Part shown: positions 22,216 through 34,859 of the stretch, piece by piece
Layout: every line of letters starts with the position of its first letter
How positions within the stretch are numbered: the stretch's first letter is position 1
Assembly: GCA_036936605.1 (NCBI GenBank)
Contig: JAUPFV010000004.1
Location: 182,918,807-182,982,806, forward strand
Length of the DNA stretch: 64,000 nucleotides
Direction of reading: 5' to 3'
Source of the DNA: Limnanthes douglasii subsp. nivea
Lineage: Eukaryota; Streptophyta; Magnoliopsida; Brassicales; Limnanthaceae
The notes under the pieces: generated by a model
What the model was told of the DNA's origin: nothing
Database searches by the model: none
Seen by the model: the letters and a program-made list of their open reading frames with translations, nothing else
Program-made: the position numbers and the translations under genes

Positions 22216-24494
22216 ATCGAGAGAAACCATATTGCCAGTCTTGTTGGCCAGTATTGTACTACCTAAGATATATAATATATAACCTCACCTAGCATGACTA
22301 GCATAGTCATCGGTCATTATATCGTTATGATAACAACTAGCATAATAGGTCTCCTACAACCATGATAGTCGAACAAATTTCTAACCAGTATTATCTAGCC
22401 TACCAATTTCTGTATGTAGGTTAGTCGGTCTAACACCAAGTATAAGGACATAAACCCAACATCTCTCATCCTCATTAAAATAGTCAACAATCTCGCACGA
22501 CATATGAAATGAGGCAAGAAAACATATACAGAAGCTTGTACAAATAACATAAATGGATAAAATCGCATTAATTATTTTAAGTCATCTTCATCGCACACAT
22601 CGGCGATGAGACTTGTCGTCATGGCACGCTCATTTGCGATGAACTAAATCGTATCGCGTGATGATATAAAACCCCTTCGAAAACCTAAAAACTTAAATCA
22701 CTCAAATATAAACCATTTTCTATAAATTAGTATCGTAGCTCTATATCTCCATACACTAATAAATCAAAAAATCATCAAACAACTAACTCAAAAAATAGGA
22801 AAATTTGATTTTTTTTTCTAACTCAAATTTTCAAACCTAAATAATTACAAAATTTAAGACCGAAATAAAAAAAACAAATTATACCATTATGCTTGTATTA
22901 CGAACCTTAGTCTTTCCCTCTCTCTCTCAAAATAGATTTTAAAAATAAGAAGTCTGAGAGATGGATTATTTTATAAGTTTTGATAGTAATAAAATCGAAT
23001 GATGAATTATTTTTTGTAAAATCTAACCATTTGTAAGTAACAAAATAGTCATTACCCCCGTCCACTACTAAATAACAAAATAGTTTTCATATATGAATAA
23101 AAAAATTAAAAATAATAATAATATGAAATTCCCATAAAAATTGTAAATTTATATTCAAATAATCAATAGTGCTACCATTAATTTTAGATAATTTTAACAT
23201 CGAGTTTATTATTTAGTTGAAAAGTTATTTAAATATTTAAAAAACCATTTATATATAATATTAAAAAAATAATTTTTTTGTTATACGTAATGGTAATTTT
23301 TTAAATATGCGTACGCAAAATATGAATGTTGAAACTTAATGTAGCGGAACTTTAGTTTAACAATATTTGGTTAAATAAAATTTAAATAATTATTTAAACA
23401 AAAAATATTAATATTTGTCAATCATAAATTTATATCATAATCAATTATGTATTTATTTTTTAATGTAATAATTTTGTTATAAAACTTTTTGTTTTTGAGA
23501 AAAATCAGATAAAACAGATTTCATTGATCATCGGATTTTTCAAATCTATGTACTTAATACTCAATATTCAACAAAATTACAAATCATTTCGGCCATGAGT
23601 AACCTTATATGCTCTTTCAAATGAGTTTATGATTGTGTTGAGTCAAATATGTTTCCTCACCCCTCGCGAGTAACCTTACCTTAGAGGATGGTAAATGTTT
23701 CTTATATGCACCGTGTAACCACGTTGTTAGAGAAAATAAAGAAGTAATTTTAATATTCAACAACTAGTTCTGGAGAATTCCTTATAACATATGGATTTCT
23801 CCCACTGTGGTCGCTACTAATGAGACTCAAAACATTCTGATTTGGTTCACCATAAATGATAGAGATATCAAATAGAGAGAGACAAAATAATTAGAAAGAG
23901 AAACTGAATAGAAAATGCTCCAAGAATAGAATAATGATTGTTTATGCTCTCCAACAGGTGTGACAAGTTATATTATAGTGTCAAGTTTGGGCATTTGAGC
24001 AGTCTTGTCCCATAAATACAAAGATTCAATATTGGATTTGTTCCGCGTGGCTAATAAATACAGTTAAACCTCGTATTTAAGCAACACCAAAGTCTAAGCT
24101 ATGGGCTCACAAATGCTTATGGGCTAAGGTCTCATCTATATATAAAAAAACCATCGTTAGTGTTGAGGTCGTGATATTTTTTTCAGAAACATCACTCATG
24201 TCTTTAAGCAATATTCTCTCTAACCTTATCTCTATTAACCCTCTTTTACTACTTTACAAAATCATGTTTGTTATTTATATATCACTTCTTCTTTTTAGTT
24301 ATGTTTTAGCATTTATTTCATTACTTACGTCATTTGTACCACTCAACTTAATTCCAACATCTTTTTAAGAAAGATTCGCTAAATATTCTTTAACATACAT
24401 AACCATTCAACAAACTAATTAACTAATTTATCGATTTTTTTTTATTAATTTTCTATTACTAAAATTAACCCTTCTACCAAAACACATCACTATA

Positions 24495-24539
<45 letters not shown>

Positions 24540-24839
24540 TAATGTCATTATAAATATATACTTTTTTAAATATAAATTCACAAACTACCAATACATGTGT
24601 TTAAATATAAAAATGAGATAATTAAACGGAAAATTCAATATTATTTGAAAAATGAGAAATAAATATTATTATACATTTAACTAAACTATCAAGTATGACT
24701 TTTAAAAGTTGAATAAATTATGAAGAGCAAAATCACAATAAAGGATCAAAGTTGAATAAATTATCACAGAAGTATGAAGAGCTCTTCATTCCTTTACGGG
24801 TGAAGCCAATAGACAGCTAACATCATCATCAAAATGCGG
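22216..24839. other. long AT-rich intergenic stretch
   Basis: About 2.6 kb with no protein homology. It contains a TA microsatellite (listed separately) and many A/T runs. Around 23740-24170 the sequence is more complex and could be an old LTR or intron, but I found no partner repeat. Confidence 0.4.
24498..24536. repeat. (AT)n microsatellite
   Basis: About 19 alternating AT dinucleotides. Confidence 0.95.
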
Positions 24840-24869
24840 ATGCATTGTAACCAAGAATAGACAAGATTG

Positions 24870-26067
24870 AGATTATTCATGGACCAATGAATATCTCAAC
24901 CAAATGGGACTTCAAAGCTCTGCATTGTTCAGCACAAGATAAGTTCATTCTTCTACAAAACTCTATATTTAAATTACTAGGTTTTGTATTAGGTAGATCA
25001 AAAATAAAAGTAGTTCAATCATTTATTGAAAACTTAAAACTATCAAGAAAAATTAGTCTATTTGTATTTGATCAAAGACATTTTAATAGAATTATAATTA
25101 ATTTATGACAAAAAATTATAAAGATAATGAATATTTGGAAAATTGGTCAACATTCAATGAGGCTCCTAAAATGGGAGCCTAATTTCAACCCCAAATTTGA
25201 GTCTCGTTTAACCCATGTGTGGGTTACATTCCTTAAAATACTTGAATTTTTGTATAACCATAATATTATTAGTATCACACCAAAATAATAGGAAGACCAT
25301 TAAATATATGGATCCCAAATAGAAATGGAGTTAGATACAATTACTGTCAGACTTGGATAGAGATGGGTGTATCCAAGTCTCTCACTAACAAGCTTTGGAT
25401 TGAATTTGGAGGTTAAGATGAGTTTTGACTATACATTATAAATGGTGACAAACCATTATATTGTATGGAATGTCACCATCTTGGTCATAATATAAAACAA
25501 TGTAAAAGACCAAAAAATCAAGTTTATCACAAGAAGAATATCAGACCAAACAAACTCAAAATAAGAAACCGCTTAAAGCTACACAAACATTGAAACATAA
25601 ATTCAAATCTTTAATAATTAGTAATACAAATGAAAACAGTTTAAAACCTTTGTGTTTTAATGAAATTGCAACCTTAAAGGAATCTGAAACATCATTAATG
25701 GGAAAACAATAATCAAGTAAAATAATAAACCCCTCGGCAGAATTCTTAACTCAAATATCTCATTTGTATTTATTGAGGAGTTAAATCTAGATATCACTGC
25801 AGCCCTTCAATATATAGAATTAGAAAACAAATTTAATCTTATATATGATTTATCTGAGGATGATCATTCTAAAAAATCTTCAAAACCTACCTTAACTGGT
25901 ATCTTAGTTGTAACTCTTATATTTAGATAGAAGGATAAGAAACATGATTTCAAGGAAGTAATCAATAAGACGAAAAACAAAACAAAGCTAAAAGACAGTA
26001 ATGTGGCAGTTAATAACAAAACAATGACTTCGGAAGAGTCAAACAAACCTGTCTCCTCTAGCATTAA
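24870..26067 (+). pseudogene. LINE ORF1 (DUF4283-like plus zinc knuckle)
   Basis: Opening frame (24887-25106) includes GFVLGRSKIKVVQSFIENLK; then pieces like VWVTFLKILEFLYNHN and GRPLNI, as in DUF4283 proteins; then a knuckle LYCMECHHLGHNIKQCKRP at about 25455-25515 with C-x2-C-x4-H-x4-C spacing. Such ORF1 proteins bind RNA and precede the endonuclease in plant LINEs. Broken by stops. Confidence 0.7.
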
Positions 26068-27900
26068 ATGACTATTAAAATATTGAATTGGAATGCTAGA
26101 GGAGTAGGGAATGAAGTCACAATTAAAAGGTTAAACTCTCTCTTAAAAATGAGAAAATTGACTTTCTATCAATACATGAACCAATATTAGCTAAAACTAA
26201 ACTAAATAACTTGGTTAAAACCCTTGAATTTAACTATAAAACATCAAACGGATCTAATAAAATTTGGATAATTTGGAGAGATACTTTTAGAGTGGGTATG
26301 ATTTGCAATTATGAGGAACTCATCCACTTAAAATTTCATCAAACTACTTTAAATAAAGAATTCATGGAAACTATTATTGATGTGAAGTGTTATAGGATTA
26401 ATACGATTCCATTATGGGACAAAATTAGAGATCTCTCTAACAATCCACTGAAGTGGATTGTTCTAGAGAGACTTTAACTATATTACCACTCAACTCAACA
26501 ATTATCATGTTTAACATTGTCTTTAAGAAGTCTTTTTGACTTCAACAACATAATTGTGGACTGTTCTTTAGACGATGTTGGTTCATATGATCCCCTTACA
26601 CTCGAACAAATAAATTAAATTGGAAAAGATTAGATAAAGTATAGATTAATGCAAAATATGAAAACATATTTTGATAACATACAAGTAAAACACTTAGCCA
26701 AAACATGTTCTGATCATTCTTTTTTATGCATCTCTTTATCTAGTAATTTCTTCAAACCAAAACCATCGTTTAAATTTTTGAATATGTGGTATCTTCATCT
26801 TCAATGTTTTTTTGCAAAAACTTAAGAGGCTTAATATAAACTAAAAACTTGAAATCATAAAGTTTTAAAAATATCTTCAATGATATTACCAAACATGAAG
26901 AGAAGGTTAATTATTTTGAAAATAATTAACAGGAAAATCAAAGCGTTGCGAATAAAATTGAGTTATAAAAAACTAATGCCAATTACTTTCTTCTCTTGAC
27001 AAAAGAAAAATCATACTGGGAGCAAAAAAGTAGCATCAATTAGATTAAATAAGGTGATAAGAACACTTCATTAATACAAAACTTTGTTAAAAAAAGATAA
27101 ATAAGTAATCATATCAATGTTATATATAAATGTGGTCATTTGATATAAGATCATAATGAAATTAGTGAACAAACTATTAACTATTTCAAAGGCCTTTTAG
27201 ATAATAATAACACTGTAACAAAACACATTGATCTTGTGAATATCATCTCAAGTCTAATAAGTAATAAAAACAATCAAAATCTTATCACTCTTTCAACAAA
27301 AGATAAAATTCATAAAACTTTAAAAAGTTTATCTAACAATGTCGTTGGACCTGATGGGTTCAATACACAATTCTATCAAACATGTTGGCCAATAATACAA
27401 CATGATTTGATCCTTATTGTGGTTGAGTATTTTTCTGGAAAACCCGCTCCAAATGGCATTTTCTCTGCTGCTATTTACATGATTCCTTAAGTAGAAAACT
27501 CTAAGCATTGGAAGGATTATAAACCCACCAGTCTTTGTTCTATATTTAATAGAATCTTATCAAGTATATTAAATGATAGGTTAGCTATAATTATGCCTTA
27601 ACTCATTTCTTCATAGCGAGAGGGATTTTTTCATGAAAGAAACATCCATAAATATATTTTTCTCTCTTAGTAAATCATATATGACCTAAACAAGAACTCA
27701 TTAGGTGGTAATATTGTGTTAAAAATTGATACGAACAAGGATTTTGACAAAATTTCACACAACTTCATCTTCAATGTTTTGAAAGCTTTTGGATATCACT
27801 TGATAACAACTTGTAAAAAAGGAATTTCAATCTTGCATCAAAGTGTCAGCATTGTCAAAATATTGAAAATGTTAACCATACATTTGTTAATTATAATATA
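26068..27900 (+). pseudogene. LINE endonuclease and partial reverse transcriptase
   Basis: Starts at an ATG at 26068 with MTIKILNWNARGVGNEVTIK, the usual start of plant LINE apurinic endonuclease; HEPILAKTKL follows (about 26180-26210). RT pieces: SLSNNVVGPDGFNTQFYQTC (about 27328-27387), WKDYKPTSLCSIFNRILSSI (about 27511-27570), and VLKIDTNKDFDKISHNFI (about 27718-27771), the block that holds the first catalytic Asp. The region in between is full of stops. The YADD block has been lost. Confidence 0.75.
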
Positions 27901-28239
27901 ATTTGGAGTGTTTGGTCTCATTTATTTGAATTATTTAGAATAAAGGTTGGTAGATTCATTATAATACAACGTCTTGTTAGATGATAGTTTTGGTCTACCA
28001 ACAAATCAATCCACATAAGAACTATTTTATCGTCCATAGTTTGTTGGACTATATGCATTATAGAAATAAAATGAAATTTTATAGTTTAACTGTAACTTCA
28101 AAAGTTGTTTTAGACATGATCTATTTCATTTTATCTAGATTAGACAATGGAAATATTCTTAAGATAAATCTTTGGTATGTGGATATGAAAATTGGTAGCA
28201 AACTTGTTTGTAATTTCATTTGAATAATGTTAACAAAGT

Positions 28240-28735
28240 CACTTTCCTTAAATGGATACACCCTCTAGAACAAATTAAAATTAAACACTAGTGGCTCATG
28301 CCTTTATATTGGTGAATCTAATGGGGCTGACTTAATAAGAAACATCAATGAGGATGTATGTATAGCTTATGGCAGGCTTTATAACAAGCAAACTCCTATA
28401 GTTACTGAAAATATAGGGCCCTTTTAGATGACCTCATTGTTTGCAATCAAAATGGTCATAAGCATGTTGATATTGAACGTGATTATTCTATCTTAATAGA
28501 AATGCTTGACAAAAAACATGCCTTTTGGTAGTTGAATTCATTAATTATCCGTTGTAGAAAACTTTAACCTTTAATCATAACCATAAAACACATATCTAGA
28601 ACTCAAAGACAAGATGCAGACGGGTTAGCCCATTGGACTCTCAAACGTAAAATGAAGCAAGATTACTCAAATAATCATATCCAAAATGCTCTTAGGTCCG
28701 TAAATTTAATCATGGACTTGGAAAATGTTATATAA
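28240..28735 (+). pseudogene. LINE RNase H and C-terminal end
   Basis: KLNTSGSCLYIGESNGADLI (about 28281-28340) corresponds to the RNase H start KLNTDGSxxGNPGxxGxGGLI, with the first catalytic Asp changed to Ser. ISRTQRQDADGLAHWTLKRK (about 28594-28653) corresponds to the last catalytic block HVxRExNxxADxLAxxA. Frames shift between them. Confidence 0.7.
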
Positions 28736-28740
28736 GACTT

Positions 28741-29606
28741 GAGGATTAACAAATGATAGATCTGTCTATTCTTAAAATAGAAAATTATGTGAGTACTACC
28801 TTACTTGTTGTTAAGTTTTACAAGCTTAATTCTAAATCATTTGAAATGGTAAAAAATTGGAGAAGAGTAAAGTCGCGACAAGATTCAAAAGAAGATTCTT
28901 AAGCAAAGTAGATCCATACCAAAGATCAAAGGCGGAAATAATATTGAAATTTTGAAAAATAAAAGGTTAAATCAAATTAAAGAAAAATGTATCAAGTTAC
29001 ATTTGTGTGTAATGAATAACCATTACTCAAATTTGAAACATATTGATTCAATAAATTTTTTTATTTTGGTGAAGAACAAAATAAACAAATTCTAACATTC
29101 AAGATCCACCGAAAAAGACTCCAAACAAAAAAACACCAACTAATAAGTTTTGTTTTAATCTAAAACCTATTTTATTGATAAAATATTGAGTCAACTAAGG
29201 GTCATTACTATAAACCAAATCAAAACATTTTTTACTGAAAAATCTAGCATGAAACGTTTTGAGCATAAGCTAATTAGACCCGCACTTCAATTATGAGGAA
29301 AATCTGAGAAAATGTCCCAAGAAGCTAGTCGAGAAAGAGTAATATAAACTACAAAAGGAACTCCAAAATATAGATAAAGCAATCTTCGAAATCAAGGGAC
29401 TAATCGTAATCCTTATCTGCAAGACTGAAACCGAATTGAAAAAGTAGATGCTAAGCCTAAACTCAAGCTAAGATTTAATAGTTGAAAATGACACAGAAAC
29501 ACGATTAGGCTATGAAGTTTGATGACTAAAACTGGATTAGGATTCATCGAAGAAATCAAACGGAGATAAAGCAACATCAGAGATGGAGAAATCAGGAAAA
29601 ACAGAG
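28741..29606. other. unassigned stretch left of the hAT element
   Basis: No clear homology. The sequence from about 29270 reads on across the hAT insertion at 29615-30037 to about 30230 as one unit and may once have been a coding or transposon region; I could not name it. Confidence 0.35.
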
Positions 29607-29614
29607 CATGAGAG

Positions 29615-30037
29615 TAGGGGTGGCAATTTGGGTGTTGTCCGGCCCGACCCGGCCCGAACTTAGACTGAACCGGGTTCGGGTTCAGAAATTGTAACCCGCA
29701 ACCGGGTCGGGCCGGGTTCGGGTTTCTAATTTGTTCGGCCCGTTCCGGCCCAAAAATCATAAAATATATATAAAAATAATATTTTTATATATCATAAAAA
29801 TAATATATTTAAAAAATAAATTAATATAATTAAAATTAATTAAAACATAATTAAAAAATATTAAAATTAATGTCCGCGGGTCGGTCCGGGTTGACCGGCG
29901 GACATTAGCGGACGGACTCGGGTTTGAAAATATGAGCCCGGGAGCGGATCAGGCCGGGTTCGGGCTCAAGTGTCAAAAAAGCGGGCTCAAGCGGGCTGTC
30001 CCGAACCCGGCCCGCGGACGGCCCATTGCCATCCCTA
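29615..30037. mobile_element. hAT-type non-autonomous element (MITE) with perfect 8-bp target duplication
   Basis: A 423-bp block begins TAGGGGTGGCAAT and ends ATTGCCATCCCTA, so the ends are inverted repeats of the hAT type (known form CAGGGGTGGCAA). It is flanked by CATGAGAG on both sides (29607-29614 and 30038-30045), a perfect 8-bp target duplication, the hAT hallmark. Inside, GC-rich CGGGTTCGGG/CCGAACCCGG arms flank an AT-rich core (about 29757-29870), giving strong potential to fold. It carries no transposase; the proline-rich reading frames across its arms are by-products of the repeated GGGTTCGGG word. Confidence 0.92.
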
Positions 30038-30045
30038 CATGAGAG

Positions 30046-30680
30046 CTTTAAGATGGAATGAAAGATACATGACTTGAATATGCTCGATAAAATGCTGAAA
30101 AGAAGACTTGGAAGATTCTGACCAAATGCAACACAATTTGATTGAAAAAAAGATAGTGCGAAGATTGGGCTCTGTTGTAAAGTTATTGGAGGATCCTGAA
30201 GGATGTCAAGTTGCAAGATGATCTCTTTCTATCACTGGAGAATACCGCAAGTCTGAAAGTTATCTTGGTAATTACTTAAACACAACGCAGTTAAAAAAAC
30301 AAAAAAACAGAGACATACACTTAAAATAGGAAAGACTAGGCAAAATTTATTGTCAGGATTCATGCAGCAGTCTAAAAAGTTAGAAATCATAAAAGTTAAT
30401 TGTTGTTATTGACTCTAACGTAACCTATGTCATTACTTTCAATGAAAGTTATGGATTTCAACTAATGAGGAGCATTGTGATTGTTAAATTATTTTTTCAA
30501 TTTATATTTTAGGGCCCATTTAGCAAACCAGCCAGCAACTTATTTTGGACCATATTAATGTGTGAAATGATCATAGAAGAAGATTAAGCCTCTGCAACAA
30601 TTCAGTATATAATCAAGATATTTAGGATAGCTTCCCGTAGCTAGTAGATTTACAAGAATTTTTCGAATTGGTCTAAATAT
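30046..30680. other. unassigned stretch right of the hAT element
   Basis: Continues the sequence on the left of the hAT element as far as about 30230, then AT-rich DNA without recognisable content. Confidence 0.35.
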
Positions 30681-31445
30681 TTACATTAACAAAAAATTTG
30701 TGCTTACAGATTTGAAGACCACGATGAGGGCTCTTACTTCAGCCATTAGCGGGGTAAGTTTACCATAAAGTTTACCATGACTTGAGATAACGTCGCCTTT
30801 ATTATCTTTGATTATAATCCTTTCACTAGCTTCTTCATTTGCTAAGGAGGAGCCATCTATATTTAGTTTCGCCCTATTAGGAATAGGTGAATCCATGATA
30901 AGTAACTAGACTTTTTGTTAGAGAGAAGATGACTGAAACAGGAAAGCTCTAAGGCAACAGACTTGAAAGGAATCCAGTGCTTGTTCTTGAATAAGTTAGC
31001 ATGAACAAGGCTAGATACAATACTGTTGATGTAGTTAATATGATAGATAGGATCATATATCAGACCTTTACACTTAACCTTGTTTCTATAACGCCAAATC
31101 ACCCAACAAATCATTTGAGGCAAAATAGAACAGATTTGAACCTCCTTGTTAGAATTCCAGAACCAACTTCTTAACATATGGACTGGGGTCATGAATCTTT
31201 CGGTTTTAATCTTTAAATTTGTAGAGAGGGAAAAAACCATATTTTCCAAGAGAAATTGCATTCAATGAAGAGGTGATTAGTGGTCTCCAAACTGCAGCAA
31301 AACTGGCATTTTGACACTAAAGTTATATGTTTTTTTTGCATATTAGAATCAGTATGAATCCAACCATGCAAAATTCTTCAGGCTAAATAAAAACAATTCC
31401 TAGGGGTAATGCTATTCCAAACCTTACCAAATAGACTATAATTGT
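30681..31445 (-). pseudogene. LINE ORF2 3' fragment (zinc-binding plus RNase H start)
   Basis: Leftward: FGKVWNSITPRNCFYLA (about 31430-31380) with a stop in place of the conserved Trp, then LVSKCQFCCSLETTNHLFIE (about 31320-31261), the zf-RVT zinc-binding region, then ICWVIWRYRNKVKCKGLIYD (about 31115-31060), and after a frameshift at about 30890, PNRAKLNIDGSSLANEEASE (about 30880-30820), the RNase H start. Same domain plan as the fragment at 1-1047 but a different copy with a stop and a shift. Confidence 0.8.
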
Positions 31446-31850
31446 TATGGTTGATAAAGATATAGAACGTCGAGGGATTAAATTTAATGAATTAAAAGTC
31501 TTATATGATCAATTGTAAATATATATAACAGATTTTGGACTGTTTGTAAAGATAGGGGGCTAAAGTGCAATCAATCCATTTATGTAACTAATTATGTTAC
31601 TCTAAGTCTGAACGCCTATAAATAAAGGTTGAGACTGTCAATACAAGGATCGACATTTTCTAAAGTGAAAGATATTTTTAACATTTACTTTCTCTCTTTA
31701 AAATCAATCTCTCTTTTACGTTCAAGAACAAGATTTGCGCTTAACAAATTACGACCGCAGTGGGAGATTTCAATCACTCGTACCTTTTCGAAATCTAAAA
31801 CCACATAAAATCAATTTTTTTGATCTGTTACAGTTGTTTTTTATTGATAA
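31446..31850. other. probable 5' LTR end and leader of gypsy element C
   Basis: Lies just upstream of gag C. It contains a TATA-like CTATAAATAAAGG at about 31616-31628, a pyrimidine-rich run (about 31685-31720) and ACGACCGCAGTGGGAGA at about 31750, which could be the leader after the primer site. A 3' LTR partner was not found. Confidence 0.4.
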
Positions 31851-32990
31851 TGGGGCCATTGAATGGAAATGATCCTTTGGTTTGAAAGGCAATCGAAGCA
31901 TTAAGATCTGATTTGCAAAGAGAATAAAATAAGGAATATGGTTAAATTACAGTTCAACAGACTCCTTCAAGCATTGAAGCTTGAATGAATCAGTACACAT
32001 GAGTAGATGATAGGAATTTGTACGTTTTCATGGGAAAAAGGAGATAACTGGTACGTTCAAAGACTTGACTGGAGAAATTATCATTTAACAACTGAGATAA
32101 GGTCTATTACTCTTCCAAAATGTTTCGACATCTCCAAGTTCTAAAATATTGATGGGATGCAAGATCCCGATGACCATATCAAAAAGTTTAAAAAATATAT
32201 GATGAACTTTGAAGATGATGATAGGCTGGTATGCAGAGATTTTTCTCAAACATTTAAGGGCACAAATTTGAAATGACACAATAGGATTCTGAGGGGATCT
32301 ATTTCCAATTTTAGAGATTTTTATACATCTTTCCGACCATAATTTGTGAGAAGTAAAGAGATGCGAACAAATGGTGACACAATACATTATAAGCAGTTTG
32401 TGGGAGATAATCTGAAGGAATATAAAAAGTATTTTGCGTTAATAAAAGCTGGTTTAGATAATTGTGAAGAGTTGGTAGCCATGGATGCATTTCGACAAGG
32501 TTTATAACCAGGTTTATAAAATGAAAAAACAAAGAGAAGAGCTTTGACTTTTGGAGCGTTGATGGCTCAATTTGAGAATCAAATTAAAGTAGAAGAATCG
32601 ACTAAAGTTCGAGGAGTGGTTGGACTCAGTCAAAAGAATTCAGGACACGTGCCAAATAATCAATGGAACTCTTCGAATTTTACCCAACCATCTTGTTCAA
32701 GATATAATAATAGTTTTCCTCCTCGAACGGGAGGGTACCCAACTCAGAATATCGGGTATCTATTCTAAATATTGAGGCCAAATCAATGGATAAGGCCAGA
32801 ATATTATGCCGATTTAAATATGAATGTTGCTGCGATTTATGAAAAGGCAAAAGGGTATATGAGTTTTAAAAATCTTGCTATGATAAATAGAGCAGGAGAA
32901 AAGAGGAACAACAGGTTCTGTAAGTATCATAATGACATATGACATGATACTAAAGATTGTATAGCTTTGAAACAGTAGGTGCATATTTTA
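31851..32990 (+). pseudogene. gag of gypsy element C
   Basis: Starts near MGPLNGNDPLV (31854). The gag domain reads MQDPDDHIKKFKKYMMNFED (about 32158-32217), then HNRILRGSISNFRDFYTSFR (about 32276-32336), then LVAMDAFRQGL (about 32470). LTFGALMAQFENQIKVEEST continues in the frame at 32544-32765. The tail holds RFCKYHNDI and HDTKDCIALKQ (about 32916-32978), a Cys-His motif as in element A. Confidence 0.75.
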
Positions 32991-33261
32991 ATTGAAATGG
33001 TAAATTAATCGCTTTTATTAAATGGCAGAGTAGTGGGTCAAAGGCTCCAAGTGCATCAACTTCGCAAGCAGCAAATCCAAATTTAAAGGAAGAAATTCTA
33101 ATGATTCTGGATTCTAAGTTTGATGATTTCAATACAGCTTCTGCATATTTGGACATAGATCCGGATCGATTGATTTTGATGGTTGTGAATGAGCCGGTGG
33201 AGCAAGAACGAGTTCGAAGCTTATGTGAATATTTTGAGTCATTAGCAATTTTTAGAACATC

Positions 33262-33830
33262 AATAGCTCCATGAAAAAACATGTGGTAAGTTTAGCTACA
33301 CAAATAGAACGAGGGATGTCTACTCATTTGTATGGTAAGAAAGATTTTCCCTTTATTCTTTTCGATGAGGATGATTTGAGAGGCACTGTAGGTCTTCATG
33401 AAGATGCAGTGGTTACTGGATCAGAAGTAACTGGTATTGAAACCTGACGTGTTTTGGTAGATAAATGAAGCTCTGAAAATGTTCTGTTCAAGTTAACATA
33501 TGATAGAATTTGTAATCCTCATCAGATTTGTCAATCGGATCGTACTATAATTGGGTTTACAGGTGTGACACCTAGGTCATTGGAGAATTCAAGGGTGAAG
33601 CGTGTTTGAGAAATGGGCCTTTTAGAAAGAATGTTCAAGTTTTATTCATGGTGGTGGATTGTTTGACCAGTTATAATGCTATTTTTGGGTGATCTTAACT
33701 TTCCAAGATGTATGCATTTGTTTCCACAGTTCACCAGTGTTTGAAGTATGTCATCAGAAGTCGTGTTAGGGTTGTCCGAAGTGATCAAAATGTAGCTAAA
33801 GAATGTTATGCAAAATATCTTTGTATATGA
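33262..33830 (+). pseudogene. aspartic protease region of gypsy element C
   Basis: KKHVVSLATQIERGMSTHLY, DEDDLRGTVGLHEDAVVTG, and VLVDK-stop-SSENVLFKLT (about 33448-33500). The active-site triad Asp-Thr-Gly is replaced by Asp-Lys-stop. The linker to RT follows, as in element B. Confidence 0.7.
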
Positions 33831-33899
33831 GGTCTAAACAATAAAAATTGAATGGATGAATAACAATCAAGGGGTTGCCTCAGAAAAAGGAAAAAATTG

Positions 33900-34740
33900 A
33901 TGATTTGAGAGAAACCCGGGGTTCCTTAACAGTAAGTGAAGGCATAAAAGAGTATTCTTTTCCCGATGGGAAATTTCTTCGAATAGGAACATTATTGACC
34001 CCAGCTTTGCGTCAACAGTTGTTATAATTTTTGTTTGATAATCTAGATGTCTCCTCTTGGAAAATAGAGGATGTAGTGCGGGTTTTATCTGATGTGATAT
34101 GTCATCGCTTGACTATAAATCTAAGGATCAATTCAGTTATTCAAAAAATAAAAGATTCTTCTGTTGAAAAGACGGAGGCTATAGTTGTCGAAGTGGATCG
34201 TTTATCCAGGGTCGGGCATATTAGGAAGACATATTATTCTTTATGGACAACAAACCCTATGTTGGTAAAATAGAAGAATGGAAAGTGGAGAATCTGTGTT
34301 GACTTCACCGATTTGAATCGAGTATGTTCAAAATATCTTTTTTATGTTCCTCGAATAGATCATCTAGTTTACTCTAATTCAGGAAATAAATTTATATATT
34401 TAATGGAGGCTTTTTCAGGGTATAGCCATATTTAGATGGATCCAAAAGAACTACATTTATCACAGATCGAGGCTTATATTTCTATAGGGTTATACCTTCT
34501 GGGCTGAAGAATGCTAGAGCAACATATCAAAGATTGATAAATAAAGCTTTTACTTATCAAATTAGGAGAAATATTGAGGTAAGCATTGATGATATGTTAG
34601 TTAAAAGTTGAGTTGATGAGAGATACTTGGAGGATTTAGAGGAAACGTTTTTAATATTAAGGGTTATTCGATTAAAGCTAAATCGTGAGAAATGTACCTT
34701 TGAGTTCGATCATGGAAGTTCTTGGGGTATATAATTAGTT
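33900..34740 (+). pseudogene. reverse transcriptase of gypsy element C
   Basis: KNGKWRICVDFTDLNRV (about 34276-34326), PRIDHLVYSNSGNKFIYLME, SIDDMLVKS (about 34587-34612) with both Asp residues, and LKLNREKCTFEFDH (about 34672-34713). A short lead-in frame (34031-34270) holds FDNLDVSSWKIEDVVRVLSD. Several frameshifts between the blocks. Confidence 0.75.
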
Positions 34741-34859
34741 AAAATAGGATAGATGCTGATCCAGAGCAGTTGAAGGCTTTAGTCTCAATGACATCACCTG
34801 GAACTATTAAAGGAGTGCAAATCTTAACACGAAGGTCATCTACCCTTAATCGATTCATT

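Larger units (their letters stand above)
24840..28740 (+). mobile_element. L1-type LINE (ORF1, endonuclease, partial RT, RNase H), decayed
   Basis: Order on the plus strand: a DUF4283-type ORF1 with CCHC knuckle, an endonuclease start, RT pieces, and an RNase H with its C-terminal end. This is the layout of plant L1-type LINEs that carry an RNase H. From the endonuclease ATG to the end is about 2.7 kb, well below the usual size, and the YADD block of RT is absent, so there is an internal deletion between about 27900 and 28240. Frames are heavily broken. No poly(A) tail or target duplication was identified. Confidence 0.8.

Noticed and set aside
29413..30216. Pro/Arg-rich frames on the minus strand around the hAT element
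   Set aside because: They follow from repeated CCCGAACCCGG words in the arms of the MITE and cross its target duplication.
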